A DNA stretch of 64,000 nt from Portulaca oleracea (lineage: Eukaryota > Streptophyta > Magnoliopsida > Caryophyllales > Portulacaceae): the NCBI GenBank assembly GCA_029582165.1, contig CM055879.1, positions 34,266,330-34,330,329 of the forward strand. The letters are read 5' to 3'. The notes below the pieces were generated by a model. The model had not been told where the DNA came from. It did no database searches and saw only the letters and a list, made by a program, of their open reading frames with translations. The position numbers were made by a program, and so were the translations under genes. This document shows, piece by piece, positions 49,768 to 61,205 of this stretch (positions are counted from its first letter, which is position 1; each line of letters opens with the position of its first letter).

Positions 49768-50254
49768 TGTTGATGTTTTTCAAGTGTATGTGTAAGATTG
49801 ATGAGCAATAAGTGTGGAAAATTAAGTGTACTAAGTTTAAGAATACAAGACAATTTTTGTCTTATTTTTTTCACATGCTCAATTTAATTAAGCACATGTT
49901 TTTGTGTGGATAAGGGTAGTTAGGCATAATTAACTATCCTAACTTCCTTATCCATGCACCTACATCATCATCCTATCTCTACCCTATCCAAGAGTGCATC
50001 CTTGCACTGTAAATAGGGGTGTTCCTCCTCCCCTTTACACTTACTTCATTCCTTCCCATACACCCCCTTTCTAGGTTGTGACTGCAGCACATCTTAGGCG
50101 AGGATTGAGAGTTTGTTTAAGTCTCCTCCTATTAGGCAAGGGTTTTATCCTGCGACTATATACGGTCGGTATATAAGTCTAAGGAGAGTAGGTACGCCTA
50201 CGACTCTCTTGATTATCTAAGTTTCCCATCCTTTTCTACTCCTTTTCTCCAACA
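49768..50254 (+). repeat. 3' LTR of copia element 2
   Basis: It is about 98 percent identical by eye to 41048-41533. It is preceded by the purine-rich GGCGGAGGAT, the likely polypurine tract. About 560 bp of non-coding DNA separates it from the pol stop. Confidence 0.95.
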
Positions 50255-50355
50255 GTAACACACAAATGAACATCTATTGATCATAATATGGACAACAAGC
50301 GACACACATATGGACATCCAGTGACCATAATATGGACACCAAGTGACACTCAGAT
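50255..50355. repeat. Minisatellite, right part
   Basis: The array continues from 39945-40132 with GATCATAATATGGACA and GTGACACTCAGATGG units. Confidence 0.7.
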
Positions 50356-52339
50356 GGAATTATGTTCGCCCAACACTACCAACGTGAAGTCCAACTTCAG
50401 TACTTTGAAATTAGGAATGAAACTGAACTTTTAAAGACACCCAACATAATTTTGGAACTCGAGGAAATTGAATACAAAAAATGGTGAATAGCACACATAC
50501 AATTCTTTTCCAGCAAAGAATTAATGCAATGGCTGCTTGTATTCTATATTGATCACGTGGGGTAACTTGTTTCTAGCCAAAGCAAAAAAAAAGGCAAAAG
50601 GGTAAATTAATTACAACCGTGGATGATGGATCTAATGGTCTAGATGCAACCCACTCGTATGCTCACATAAGACCAATGGTTATATAATCAATTCCCATAT
50701 ATATTTGTAAATACAAATGAATCTAGGCTTGGATCCAAGTCCTAATCTTTGAAATTAGAACCAAATTCTACCGAGATCCACCAAATCTAAAATTTATAAA
50801 CTCATTACTTAGAATGAACTTGGGTCTATAAATTTAGCTTGGGTCCAGGATGTTGCCATGCCCCTAACCCTACGTAGTGGAGAGGGTTTCATAATCACAT
50901 TCCGACACAAAACTACATTGACTTGTTTTAAATTGCTAAGATGTGCTTGTTCTTTCTAAGGCAAGTAGGCAACGATTGATGTACCAAGGAGAAGGGACCT
51001 CATCCACCCCTAGGCCCTAGATAAAGAGAGGGCAAGATCATGTAACTCCAAATGCAAATCACAAATTTTATACTTGCATGGTATTACAAAGAGTTATCGT
51101 TGCTTTTCAAATTGAAATTTTGTTACTCTCAAGTCTCAAGTTTACCCCTATATCTACCTTTCTAGTCTTTTCAACTTACATTCTAGACTCTATTCTTTTA
51201 GGGGGCGTTTCAACTTTTCCAAGTTGAAAAACTTTTCCATGTTTGGTTGAAAAACTTTCCCGGAAAAGTTTTGATGTGGGACCCATAATTTCCCTCACAA
51301 ACTCAGTAAAAAGTTTCCCAATGGGAGCTAGGGAAAGTCTTTCCCGGGAAAGTTTTTCCTGGGAAAGTCTTTCCCAGAAAACAACCAAATGCACCATTAG
51401 TGTGTATGTAAAAATTGGGTAAACTAATGTTGGTTAGGTTTGAATAGGTTTGGATAAGTTTAGATAAAAGTAACTTGATAATTAATTTTTTTAGAAGTAG
51501 AAAAGTTTAAATATGTGTGTAGGTACATTTAGGTTTAAAACAAATAAAAGTAAGTAAAAACGAAAAAGGTCAGATTGCGGATAGTTTACAGTATACAAGT
51601 AAAAGCTTAATAATATGACTGTTATAAAAATAGTAACTGGCAATAGCTCGATCTAGAATAAACGAGGGTGAGTCAACAGGGACAAACTGGAAACTTTTTT
51701 GGAAGAAAATTTCATGATATTAGCTTCTAAATTTATATTAGCTTCTAAATTTATATACATAAATTCTACTTTTTAGAGATTCATGATATTAGCTTCTAAA
51801 TTTATATTGTCGAAAATTCTCATAAATTTAGTTTCAAAATTGTACATTGATGGTCTAATTATCCTAATATCAAAGACCATACTACTAAAAAACATTATAG
51901 TTTCTTCACGACTCAAAGGAGAGGTAAATTAAGATCCTTAATCTTATATATAACAATGAACTAGAACATCTAACCCCTTCACATAAATTCTTAAAAAGCT
52001 GAATTGATATAGTTGACTGCATAAATATGGTAAAATGATAGGTACATAGAATATTCAATTTCCATACTCTTGTTTATTTTGGAATACATACAGCTACTTT
52101 AGAAATTAGCCAGCGGATGAAGTTGAAACTTCCGTATATTTAACCTGCCATACTTCCAACCTGGGCATCTGCACGCCATTATTTTCCTTGTTCGTACTTT
52201 GTTTTTCTCCCTTTTTTCACTAATTCGCTTCCTTCCTCCTCTCTTATTCATTCTTCATTAATTATATGAATTTTGAAATAAAACACTTCTTAAATATCAT
52301 GGAGCAAGACATTTATAAAACTAATGCTTATTGGAAGTA
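50356..52339. other. Gene-free spacer
   Basis: AT-rich DNA with a family-1 MITE at 51201-51396. A short direct repeat (ATTAGCTTCTAAATTTATAT) is seen three times around 51720-51805. No gene is recognised. Confidence 0.6.
51201..51396. mobile_element. MITE family 1 (Tourist-like), TTA target duplication
   Basis: It begins GGGGGCGTTTCAAC and ends CAACCAAATGCACCA, with TTA on both sides (51198-51200 and 51397-51399). The interior is built of GGGAAAGTTTTTCC blocks like the copies at 2120 and 10601. Confidence 0.72.
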
Positions 52340-52595
52340 CTCCCCCGTTCCATATTAACTGTCGTCTTTGGAAATTGTGCAGTCAAACTTTAAAAATTTT
52401 GACCGTAAATTTCCCAATATATACAATGAATTGCTATATAAAATTACCACCATTAGATTCGTAATGAAAAATACTATCATAAAAGTATAATATTGCAATT
52501 GTTAATAGCATATTATGTAAGAAATTATCAATCAAAGAATGATATTGGAGACCGTGTAAGTCAAAACTATGACAATTAATATGGAACGGAGGGAG
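52340..52595. mobile_element. Stowaway-like MITE, TA target duplication
   Basis: The 256-bp element runs from CTCCCCCGTTCCATATTAAC to TTAATATGGAACGGAGGGAG and is flanked by TA on both sides. It does not code. Confidence 0.88.
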
Positions 52596-52733
52596 TATAA
52601 TAAAAAGTTTGTGGATGGACAAATATACCCTTCCATCTCTTTAGTGAGTGGAGGGAGGATTGACACTAATTTTGATGCAAAGAGAGAAATAAAGAAAATT
52701 TTTAAAAAGTAAAATAAAACTCAAATTCATTAA

Positions 52734-52928
52734 GACCATGTTCTTTTATACGACTGACTGGGGTGTCACAATACACCGCACTTTGTTAGAACCCACCACA
52801 ACATACCAATTCACCACAATTTACCACAACTCACCACAATTAACTTTTTCACATTTACCAATACAATTTACATTTATAAAAAATAAATTCACCACAATAC
52901 CACCACACCAACCACAAAGAACAGGGCC
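52734..52928. mobile_element. Tourist-like MITE (family 2), TAA target duplication
   Basis: The 195-bp element begins GACCATGTTCTTTTATACG and ends CACAAAGAACAGGGCC, flanked by TAA (52731-52733, 52929-52931). The interior is ACCACAA repeats, opposite in strand to the copy at 33153. Confidence 0.85.
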
Positions 52929-52931
52929 TAA

Positions 52932-54202
52932 TTAAGGGTAATTTGGATATTTGAATCATTGGAATTATAAATTGACAAATAAAAAGGGATGAGGTAGTTC
53001 GAAAAATTGACATTCATCAAGGGACGGAAGGAGTACTACATATAGATTATATAAAGTATTAATTTTATCCATAATTTTTTAAATCTATGAAACATTCTTT
53101 AAAATATACCTACCAAATAAGATTTATTCGATAAAAGTGTCACTTATAATTATTAACATAACCAATATATTTTAAGCTTTTTATAATTAATAATCAATAA
53201 TACTTAAAAAAATTAACATCAAAATTATAACCAATGTTACTTTCATAGAAAATAAGAGACAAAATTTGAGCCTTATTTCAAAATATAAAGCAGCACTCTA
53301 TATTATATTCAGGCCTCGTTTCATTAAGTTTAGATTTGCGTTGCGTTAAGTTGCGGTGAAAATAGTTAAAAAGTAATGATAATTTGCGGTATGTTGCGGT
53401 AGGTTGCGTTGCAGTTAGTTGCGTTAACGCACAAAAGAACGGGGCCAATCCATATACATAGCAACACTCTATGGTCATGTCCTTTGGTGGGGTACATGTG
53501 ATAAAGTGAAAATAGGTAGAACTTAAAGCCGTCAAAAGTTCAATTCAGGTCATTTTGAGTTAGGATGAATCAAATATTATATTAAAAGTTGACGTTTAAT
53601 ACCTTATTTTTCGGTAATTTTCGAGTCGGACAATTTAAACAAGCTTAAATTCAGGTCAATATAAGGTTCGATCAATTAAAAAATGAAAAATATTTTATCT
53701 AAATTTTCCATCAAAGTTAAAATTTAGACTGGTTGGTTTAAACCAAGTTTCCGGATTTCTCGTGTCACAGTTTTTTTGATAGCGCTAGCCTTTAATACTG
53801 AATCCTTGGGCACCTTTTCCCTCTTCTCACTCTCCAGTTTGTTTCCGGTCGCTGTTACTGCTCTCTCCCCCTCCATATTTCTCCATCTCTGTTGTCATCG
53901 ATGCTCAATTCTGATTCTCCTCTTCTGACCCCCCCCCTCTCCTTTTTATCTCTTCTTTTCTTCCTCCCTTTCTGCTCCACTTTTTGCCTTTATTTATCAA
54001 TCAAATTCCCCACCCAAACCCAGAATCACACCTCCTCCAAACAAACCCCTGTTTTCTCAATTCTCACTCTCATTCTCTCTCATCCATAATTGACTGCCCA
54101 CTATATTCTATTCATCCATCTATCTATCCAGCCATCTCTACCTGCCCTCTTTAATTACCCCCCCTTTTTTTTTCTATCTTACTCATTCTCAGAAACCCTC
54201 AA
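52932..54202. other. Spacer and promoter region of the EPFL2-like gene
   Basis: It contains the MITE at 53312-53446 and, at about 53021-53036, GGGACGGAAGGAGTA, a lone Stowaway-like right end. From 53810 the DNA becomes CT-rich, a likely promoter and 5' UTR of the peptide gene. Confidence 0.55.
53312..53446. mobile_element. Short Tourist-like MITE (family 2, CGCAACGC subtype)
   Basis: The 135-bp element begins GGCCTCGTTTCATTAAG and ends CGCACAAAAGAACGGGGCC. Its GTTGCGGT interior matches the copy at 57638 inverted. The flanks (TCA and AAT) give no clear target duplication. Confidence 0.72.
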
Positions 54203-54714
54203 ATGGACTGCTCCACCTCTCAACATCATCGTCATTTTCACCTTCTCATTTCCTTCCTCCTCTTCTGTACTCCCATCTTCTCCCAACATCCAGTCTTCGC
54301 TCAAGCAGGTAACTTTTTTTTTACCACTTACCTCACCTGTTTCTACCTGCATGTCTTAAGTTTGATTAACCAACGTCTCTGTTTTTGGCACAGGCAGAGC
54401 AATTCCAGACCAAATTGAAGCACCCAAGGTGAGAAACACGAAAAGATTCAATCTTTTTTCTGGGTAAATTGTTGTTTGCATGATGAAACAAACCCTAAAC
54501 CTAACAGATTAAGTTTCAGGTGGAGAGAGAACTGATTGGGTCGAGGCCACCGAGATGTGAAGGAAGATGCAGTAGTTGTGGTCATTGTGAAGCGATTCAA
54601 GTACCCATTGTTCCCAGTACTCATTTTGTGGTGCATTCCAGAGGTGATAATTTGTTGAATTACAAACCTATCAGCTGGAAGTGCAAGTGTGGCAACTACA
54701 TTTTCAATCCCTGA
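54203..54714 (+). CDS. EPFL2: EPIDERMAL PATTERNING FACTOR-like secreted peptide (EPFL2-like)
   Basis: This is a secreted Cys-rich signalling peptide precursor; EPFL peptides act on ERECTA-family receptors in the apoplast. Three exons: 54203-54308, 54394-54428, 54520-54714, in phase, 111 residues. Residues about 10-33 form a hydrophobic signal peptide (HLLISFLLFCTPIFSQ). The mature end reads ELIGSRPPRCEGRCSSCGHC, then EAIQVP, and closes with NYKPISWKCKCGNYIFNP. Six cysteines fit the EPF knot: four in CEGRCSSCGHC and two in WKCKCG. The GSRPPRC-GHCEAIQVP and closing motif are closest to EPFL2 among the members I know. The loop between the Cys clusters is short. Orthology is by recognition, so EPFL2 rather than another EPFL is likely but not proved. 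Confidence 0.88.
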
Positions 54715-57700
54715 TTCATTGTTTGATTCATTGTTGATCTATCATCTGTCTTCCTCCTTTTTTGTGGGTTTTTTGTGGGAGAGTTTGGAGTCAAATTCCC
54801 ACTTTGTAGAGTGATTTTGCTTAGCTTAATTCGCCATCCTTATGTAAATAATCAATTAGTAGAAGGTTGAGGCATGAATCATGCATGATGAATTGTGTTG
54901 ATTTGCTTATCTTCTTTCTGTTTGAAGATTTTTACTAGAGGCAGTGGAGATTACGAGGAGCAAAGCTTACTAAATTTTGTCCCATCCGAAGAAATTGGGT
55001 CAATGTAGATTTTTTTGTCTAAATTTTGATATCAACCGAATTGATTGAATATGGGTGTGTTCAGCATTGGCGTTTATGGTAACGTTTAACATCGTGACCA
55101 AGTCAAAACTTTAATTGTATAAATATTAATGTTCAATAAGATAGCGTTTTGAGAATTATTTAATGTTTTAAGAAACGTTTTGTGAAATGTTCGATAAGCT
55201 AGTGTTTTGAGAATTGTTTAGTATTTTAAGGAGTGTTCTGTAAAATGTTAATAAAGTTAATGTTGAAAGTTTGAAGTAACGTTACATATCTTTCGATCAA
55301 AAAGTACCCTTTAAAAACTTCATCTTTGGAAATTATTAATATCCTTTATGTCAATTTACAATAATCTGTTAATTTAACCACTAAATTTATTGAACACAAT
55401 TTTTAATTGAACAGTTATCCGCTATCCGCTACTTAAATTACTATCCGTTGTTTAAACCTCTATCCGTTACATGAACTTCTATCCGTTATATAAAACATTA
55501 ATTTTGTCTAACAATGCCAAAATTTATCTTTGTTCTATTGTCCCAACCCTATGTTAGCTTTGTCTAAATTATTCGCCCTTATATAACCTCAAATAAATTA
55601 AGTATGAATATAAATTTCTCATCTAAATTTTAACAACTTTGATCGAATTTATCTAATCCAAATTTTCTAGACTCAGGATTTTTCATTGCCCTAACGAGGA
55701 GTGATGAAATGGGGGTAAAGTATGGGAATTTGTGAGAATAGGAAACGTGCAGTGTTGTGTTTGGTAGAATCGGTTAATTTAGTTTAACGAAAATGCAGTA
55801 GCAACGTTTCCCGAGTAATTACGGGGTAGAGTGCACGTAATGGAGTGAGAGGTGGATGGGGTCAGCAAAACTGCGTAACATGAAAATCTGTGCTTGCTAC
55901 ACGTGAGCAACTGAGCATAGGCAATTAGGCATACTTACATACATGTTCACTACTTTCGTGTAATGTTTCCTCAACCTGGCAAAACAAACATTTATTTTCT
56001 TGGGTCGTTTTGTGGTATTGGGCTAATTGACACTGACACTGACCATTTCCTATGTCAAACCAGCTACTATGCTGTAATTTATGTCACATTTGTATTCAAA
56101 TATTTTATCATCATTTTTGGATATTTAGGTGGTGTTATTTTAGAGGTAAGGTAGGGCAGAGCAAACAAAAATCGGGGTTGGGATAATTTTAAGTTCAGAC
56201 AAATTGGACATTGAATGAAAATTTGATGTCTGATACTCACTTTTTCATTTTTTTTATTTGGATTCAGGTAGGATAAATTGGACGTATATAAATTCGGGTG
56301 TAAATTGGGTTCAAACAATAAAAATTTAAAAAAAATGTATTTGAAATTTGGGTCAAATAGGTCAATTTAAATTCAGATGAAAGTTATGTGATCGTACTAG
56401 GTTTTCTCTGAATAGTAGATTTTAATTGTTAAATCTGAATTGAGTTGGTAATATCACGTTTAATAAAACAATGGATAAATTTAAAATGTGTTTTTCTGAA
56501 ATGAGGAGAGTATGTAGGAAAATTTGGTGTTATTGTTCAATAGTTCTATCTTATTTTATTTGATTTGTATTCTTTTTCTTTTTGAAACAACCTAAAGTGG
56601 TCAAACTCCGTCCAAGGATATTTAGGGTATTTATAATGTTAAAATTAATGTTAGTTGTTTAAGACATATATTAACGTGACAAATATTAAATCACCTTTAT
56701 GAAAATAATTTGTATAATGATCGTGTTTAAACAAAGTTTCAAAGTTATTACTCCTAAATAAAAATGTTTCACATAAAGAAAATTGAAATACTTATGATTT
56801 GCATCTTAAATGTCTGGCCAAACTTGTTTGCATTAAATTTTTCGCAAATATAGAAAAATGAATACAAATTGGAGTAACATAACAAAAAGTGAGCAATATA
56901 GCATGTGAGATATTTTATTAAGGAATAATAACATGGTAAGAACTTAGCTTACATATCATCATTGGACAAATAAATTTCACAAAGGCGGGTGAGATTTATA
57001 TAATCATTTATTGTTTATTATGGTAATATAAAAAGTAAAAACATCAAACACCTAATATAATTTTAGCATTGTAAATATTCTTACGTCAAAATATATAAAT
57101 TTTAGAGAATTATTGAACAATTTTTTAAATCTCTAAATCCCTTGTAAATTACTCATTATAAATATTGTTAGGAATATCAACTACCGTTCAGAAAAAGTCA
57201 AGGCTGGTCATGATATGCATCAGGATAGAACAAACATTATTTGACTGGTATGATAGATCGGGACCAACAAGAAGAGTGAGCAGTCATAAGCTTCACCACA
57301 AACAAATGAAGAAATGCATGTAGGTCAAGCTAGCTAGGTGCATGGTAGGTATTAAAAAGTACCATGTTATGAAAGGGATTACACATTATTTTGACCACTA
57401 TGATATATTAGGACAAACAATACAAATGAAATAATGAATAAAAGTTCAATGCTTCAATTTATGTTATATCTTTTAGTAATGAAACAAATTGTGTACTAGA
57501 GTCCTATTCATTATGAAAGAAATAATTAAAAATAGACTTGCCTGTTGCCTTAATAAATGAATCAATCAAATTATGAATTGTATTTACAATCATATTCATT
57601 ATAATAAAACAAAGAAAAATAGATACAGGATAATTAAGGCACCGTTCTTTTGTACGTTAACGCAAATAACCGCAACGCAAATTACCACAACCTACCGCAA

Positions 57701-58908
57701 CATACCGCAAATTACCATTACCTTTTTACTATTTCCACCGCAGCTTACCGCAATCTACCGCAAACTAATCGCAACGCAACGCACAAAAGAACGATGCCTA
57801 AATGAATCAATCAAAATATGCATGTATTCGGACCATATTTTTTAAGGGTGTGAGATTAAGTTAGGTAAGGTAATACTAGGTAAGGTGAGGACAGTTAAGT
57901 AAGAAAAATAGTGAGGTAAATAATTGTCACATCACCTATTTCTTTTTTGTTTTTAAATAAATTAATTCTCTAAATTGATTAAATAATCTTAAATATAAAT
58001 TATCTAAAACTATAGTTTTGTTTTTTTAGATGGTAAGGTATAAATTAAGTTAAAATATAGTTAATCCTAACATCCCAATCTAAAACTGGGCATAATGTAT
58101 TTGTTTAATTTCGCTAAACTGTGGTACAGATAGACTATATATATCTAGGTCACCATTTGCCACAATTTTTAGACTTTCTACATTTCAATCTTTTACAATT
58201 TCCTTTTAACACTTGTTTTTATTATTTTAAATTCTCATAACCATTACCTAGCCTATTTACCATATTATAAATTGGAACATAATCCATTTTAATGACTTTG
58301 GATGTAAATTCTAAATTTTGAAATTTTGACCATTAGAAATTGAGCAAATTTCATTTGCTAGCTTGTGAGAGTATTAATTACCCCTCCATTTTTTTCTAAT
58401 ACTAGTATAAATTTTTACTTAACTTCTCTTATTTAAGATTATTTATCACATTACAATCTCAATTATATATTAATTATTGCTTTTCTTATTTTATCATTAA
58501 TATATTCATGCTATAAAACATATATTAAAAAGGATAATTGTAATTAAGAGTCTTTAAATAATTATCTTACTAATTACTCCTTACATTTTGCGATATTGTT
58601 TTTCTACCATATCCAAAAGGCATAGAAAAAACTTGAATTTTAACACGCCCAACAATTCAAATATAGTTGGAACTATGTATCATAGAACCTATAATCTAAG
58701 AAGCACGGATTTAGATACAGGATACGGATGCGACACGATATAGACACACCAATACATGACTTTCAATAGAAATTGGATGCGACACGGTTGGATACGTGTG
58801 TGAATTGTATGTTTTTTTTCTACGTAAATGATAAGATAAACACTAAAGTGCATCTAGCATAATATAGATGTAATACAAGGATGAAACTATTGAAAAAGAG
58901 AGACTATA
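54715..58908. other. Long AT-rich gene-free spacer
   Basis: After the EPFL2-like 3' UTR there is no exon series. Two imperfect copies of a roughly 64-bp unit (GTTTTGAGAATTRTTTA-like) lie at about 55140-55260. A CTATCCGTT motif recurs about five times at 55410-55500. One MITE is at 57638. Nothing else is recognised. Confidence 0.6.
57638..57798. mobile_element. Tourist-like MITE (family 2, CGCAACGC subtype), TAA target duplication
   Basis: The 161-bp element begins GGCACCGTTCTTTTGTACG and ends GCACAAAAGAACGATGCC, flanked by TAA (57635-57637, 57799-57801). The interior has ACCGCAA repeats. Confidence 0.86.
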
Positions 58909-58924
58909 AGAGAAAATCTTGCAT

Positions 58925-59442
58925 TGAGGACACTTTTCATAAGGCTCTCAAAGTCAAGGGACGACAAAGAAGGAATGTGGACCTTTTATGGAATCCAAAA
59001 TGGAGGTTGGTTAGTAGAGCTTCGTGTAAGATCCGTTCTAGTGGTCCTAATCGGGGTAAAGTTTTGAAAAGGCTTTCTCGAAGTTGCAGCTCTAGCAGTA
59101 AAGATGAGGTTGATAGTCCTGTTGAAAGATCTTCGAATGCAGTGGATTTATCTTTGGAAAGATTGGATGAGGAGGCTCGTAGAGCAGCCAAGCTCGTGCG
59201 TTCGTTGAAATTGTCTTCTGATAACCATGAGAATCTTACTAAGGCCTTCAGAGAAGCTTTGCTGGAAAAAAGAAAAATATTGTTACATAGCTGTTTCTTG
59301 TTTTTTTTTTTGTTTTCCTGTACTGCGGTCTTGTGTGGCTCTTTGCTTTTGCCGAACTCTTTGGCTGGTTGTATGCTGGCTGCTGTCTTGTAGCATCTTT
59401 GATGTCTTAGCCTTTTATGGCTAATAAATTATCGAAAAAAAA
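58925..59442 (+). mobile_element. Poly-A retroposon (5'-truncated LINE-like) with 16-bp target duplication
   Basis: The 518-bp insert ends in ...GGCTAATAAATTATCG plus a poly-A run. It is bounded by a perfect 16-bp duplication AGAGAAAATCTTGCAT (58909-58924 and 59443-59458), the mark of target-primed reverse transcription. An open frame crosses most of it (about 58925-59392), with an Arg-rich start, a Ser-rich stretch and LSLERLDEEARRAAKLVRSL, a probable helix. I do not recognise this protein segment. The tail (GCCTTTTATGGCTAATAAA) looks like a plant LINE 3' end. Confidence 0.8.
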
Positions 59443-60397
59443 AGAGAAAATCTTGCATCGATGACATTGAGCTCCCTCAAAAACCTCCGGCCATCCAATT
59501 TCATTTTATCAAAAGGCTTAGAAAGTACTATGACGTGATTCAATGTTTTTGTGCTTTTGATGCTTAGGGATTTTTCTTAGTTCTCGACCCTTTCTTCTTA
59601 TTTCCCCCTGAAAAATTCAATTGTATGCCAAAAGTTTTCATATATATGGTTTTTTATTAAAGAAATCCAACGTATTACCTGAATGTGGTCTACGTTTTTC
59701 AATGGTTTAAGATCAGTTGGGTATAGACACTTGGGCCATGTCCTCTTGGGTCTTGTCCTGGGGATGTAATTAATAATTTTGCTGTGTACAGTAAAGGTCG
59801 AACTCAGCATGCTTAGAAACAACAGTAACACGTACACATAAACATAGGTTAGATCTCAACAGAGACTGTGGTAAAAGTGGATTCTTCTGTATGCATTGCA
59901 TGGCATGGCATGGCATTCTTTGATGTCTGAACATGTATTCGACACAACGTGATAGCCTGAATCCTGCGTACACTACAGTAGTAGGGAATAGGGATGGATG
60001 GCTGATGCCTGATGATATGATATGATATGATGGGATGTGATGGCTGTTTGTTTGATTTTGCTGCTTAGCATAGACAAGCTTGTCAGGAACCACCTCGTCC
60101 CTCACTTGTTTTAGTTCAGAAAAGGATGGCATGGCATTCGTCAGTCAGTCACTGATACTGTTTGCAATATGTTCTCAAGGTGGTGTCAATCAATTCACGG
60201 CTTAATTTCTGTTTGCGGTCAATTCTCACATCGTACGCCTCCTTCCATGCTTCAATGCAGCATGCTGCACCATATATGCAACATCTCCCGTGAGATCAGC
60301 CCCACCATCGCCCTGTTTTTTTACATGGGCTAACTGTTTGTAATATTTTTCTGACTACTTTTATTCACATCTATCTTCTGTAGTTAAATCTATTATT

Positions 60398-60663
60398 GAT
60401 TATGTTCTTTTATGCTGCTGGCTGCGGTATGGCGCGGTGCGGTGTGATGGAATTGTGGTGGGTGTGGTGAATTGTAGTGGGTTATTGGTAAGTTGTGGTG
60501 GGTTTTGTTTTTTATAATTGTAAATTGTATTGGTAAATGTGAAAAGGTTGATTGTGGTGGGTTGTGGTAAATTGTAGTGGATTGGTATGCTGTGGTGGGT
60601 TGTGGCAAAGTGCGGTGTGTTATGGCACCGCAGCCAGTCAGCCGTTTAAAAGAATATGACCTG
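60398..60663. mobile_element. Tourist-like MITE (family 2)
   Basis: The left end TTATGTTCTTTTATGCTGCT continues into GGCTGCGG. The right end has CCGCAGCCAGTCAGCCG and then AAAAGAATATGACC, an inverted match with small differences. The target duplication is not clear. Confidence 0.75.
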
Positions 60664-60689
60664 AAATGTATAAACCATTTTACTTCTAA

Positions 60690-60930
60690 GGGCTTGTTCT
60701 TTTGTGCGGTTGGTGAGATGCGAAAATGGTGCAATGTGGTGAAACAGTTAAAAGTGTGTTAAGGTGTGGAGCTGTATGGAACTGTATGGTAAACTTTGTG
60801 TAAAATGCGGTTGATATATTGGTAATGATTTTGGTATAGTGTGGTGAAGTGTGGAAGAATATTGAGTAGTATAGTGAGTTGTGGTATTACGCTGCACCGC
60901 ACTGTATAATCGTATAAAAGAACACAACCT
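60690..60930. mobile_element. Tourist-like MITE (family 2), TAA target duplication
   Basis: The 241-bp element begins GGGCTTGTTCTTTTGTGCGG and ends TATAAAAGAACACAACCT, flanked by TAA (60687-60689, 60931-60933). It lies only about 27 bp from the previous copy. Confidence 0.85.
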
Positions 60931-61205
60931 TAAGATATACTTTTTCAAAGTTCATGGCACTCAAGATTAGCATTCTCCAATTTGGAAAAAAAGTATATGT
61001 CACGGGCATTTGAATTACAACAAAAGATAGCAAGGGGGCAATCCTAATCGATAAATAAAAGTTAACACATATTCCTGCACTAACAATGCAGAGTGCAACA
61101 ACCAAATGCTAAATAGGTAAGATGTGAGGATTGGAGAATGTTGGACGAAATTTAGCCCAAAGGAGAGAACTATGCATGGTAGTTGATGATTTCACGTCAT
61201 CTCAT

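Larger units (their letters stand above)
41048..50254 (+). mobile_element. Ty1/copia retrotransposon 2, interrupted by a nested 3.7-kb element
   Basis: LTRs 41048-41533 (486 bp) and 49768-50254 (487 bp) start TGTTGATG and end CTCCAACA. They differ by about nine substitutions and one indel (about 2 percent). A perfect 5-bp target duplication GTAAC flanks the element (41043-41047 and 50255-50259). Without the nested insertion it would be about 5.5 kb, normal for copia. It carries gag, protease, integrase, RT and RNase H in the usual copia order but is split by the insertion and has one further frameshift. After the 5' LTR the sequence is ATCTTAGACT, not the usual tRNA-Met primer site. Confidence 0.95.
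59459..61205. other. Spacer between retroposon and ERG28
   Basis: Two adjacent Tourist-like MITEs occupy much of 60398-60930. Short repeats GCATGGCATGGCATGGCATT (about 59896) and GATATGATATGATATGATGG (about 60013) occur. ERG28 3' flanking sequence lies at the right edge. Confidence 0.6.

Noticed and set aside
59770..60132. 120-codon minus-strand ORF starting MPSFSELKQVRDEVVPDK
   Set aside because: It runs through simple GCATG and GATAT repeats and resembles no family.
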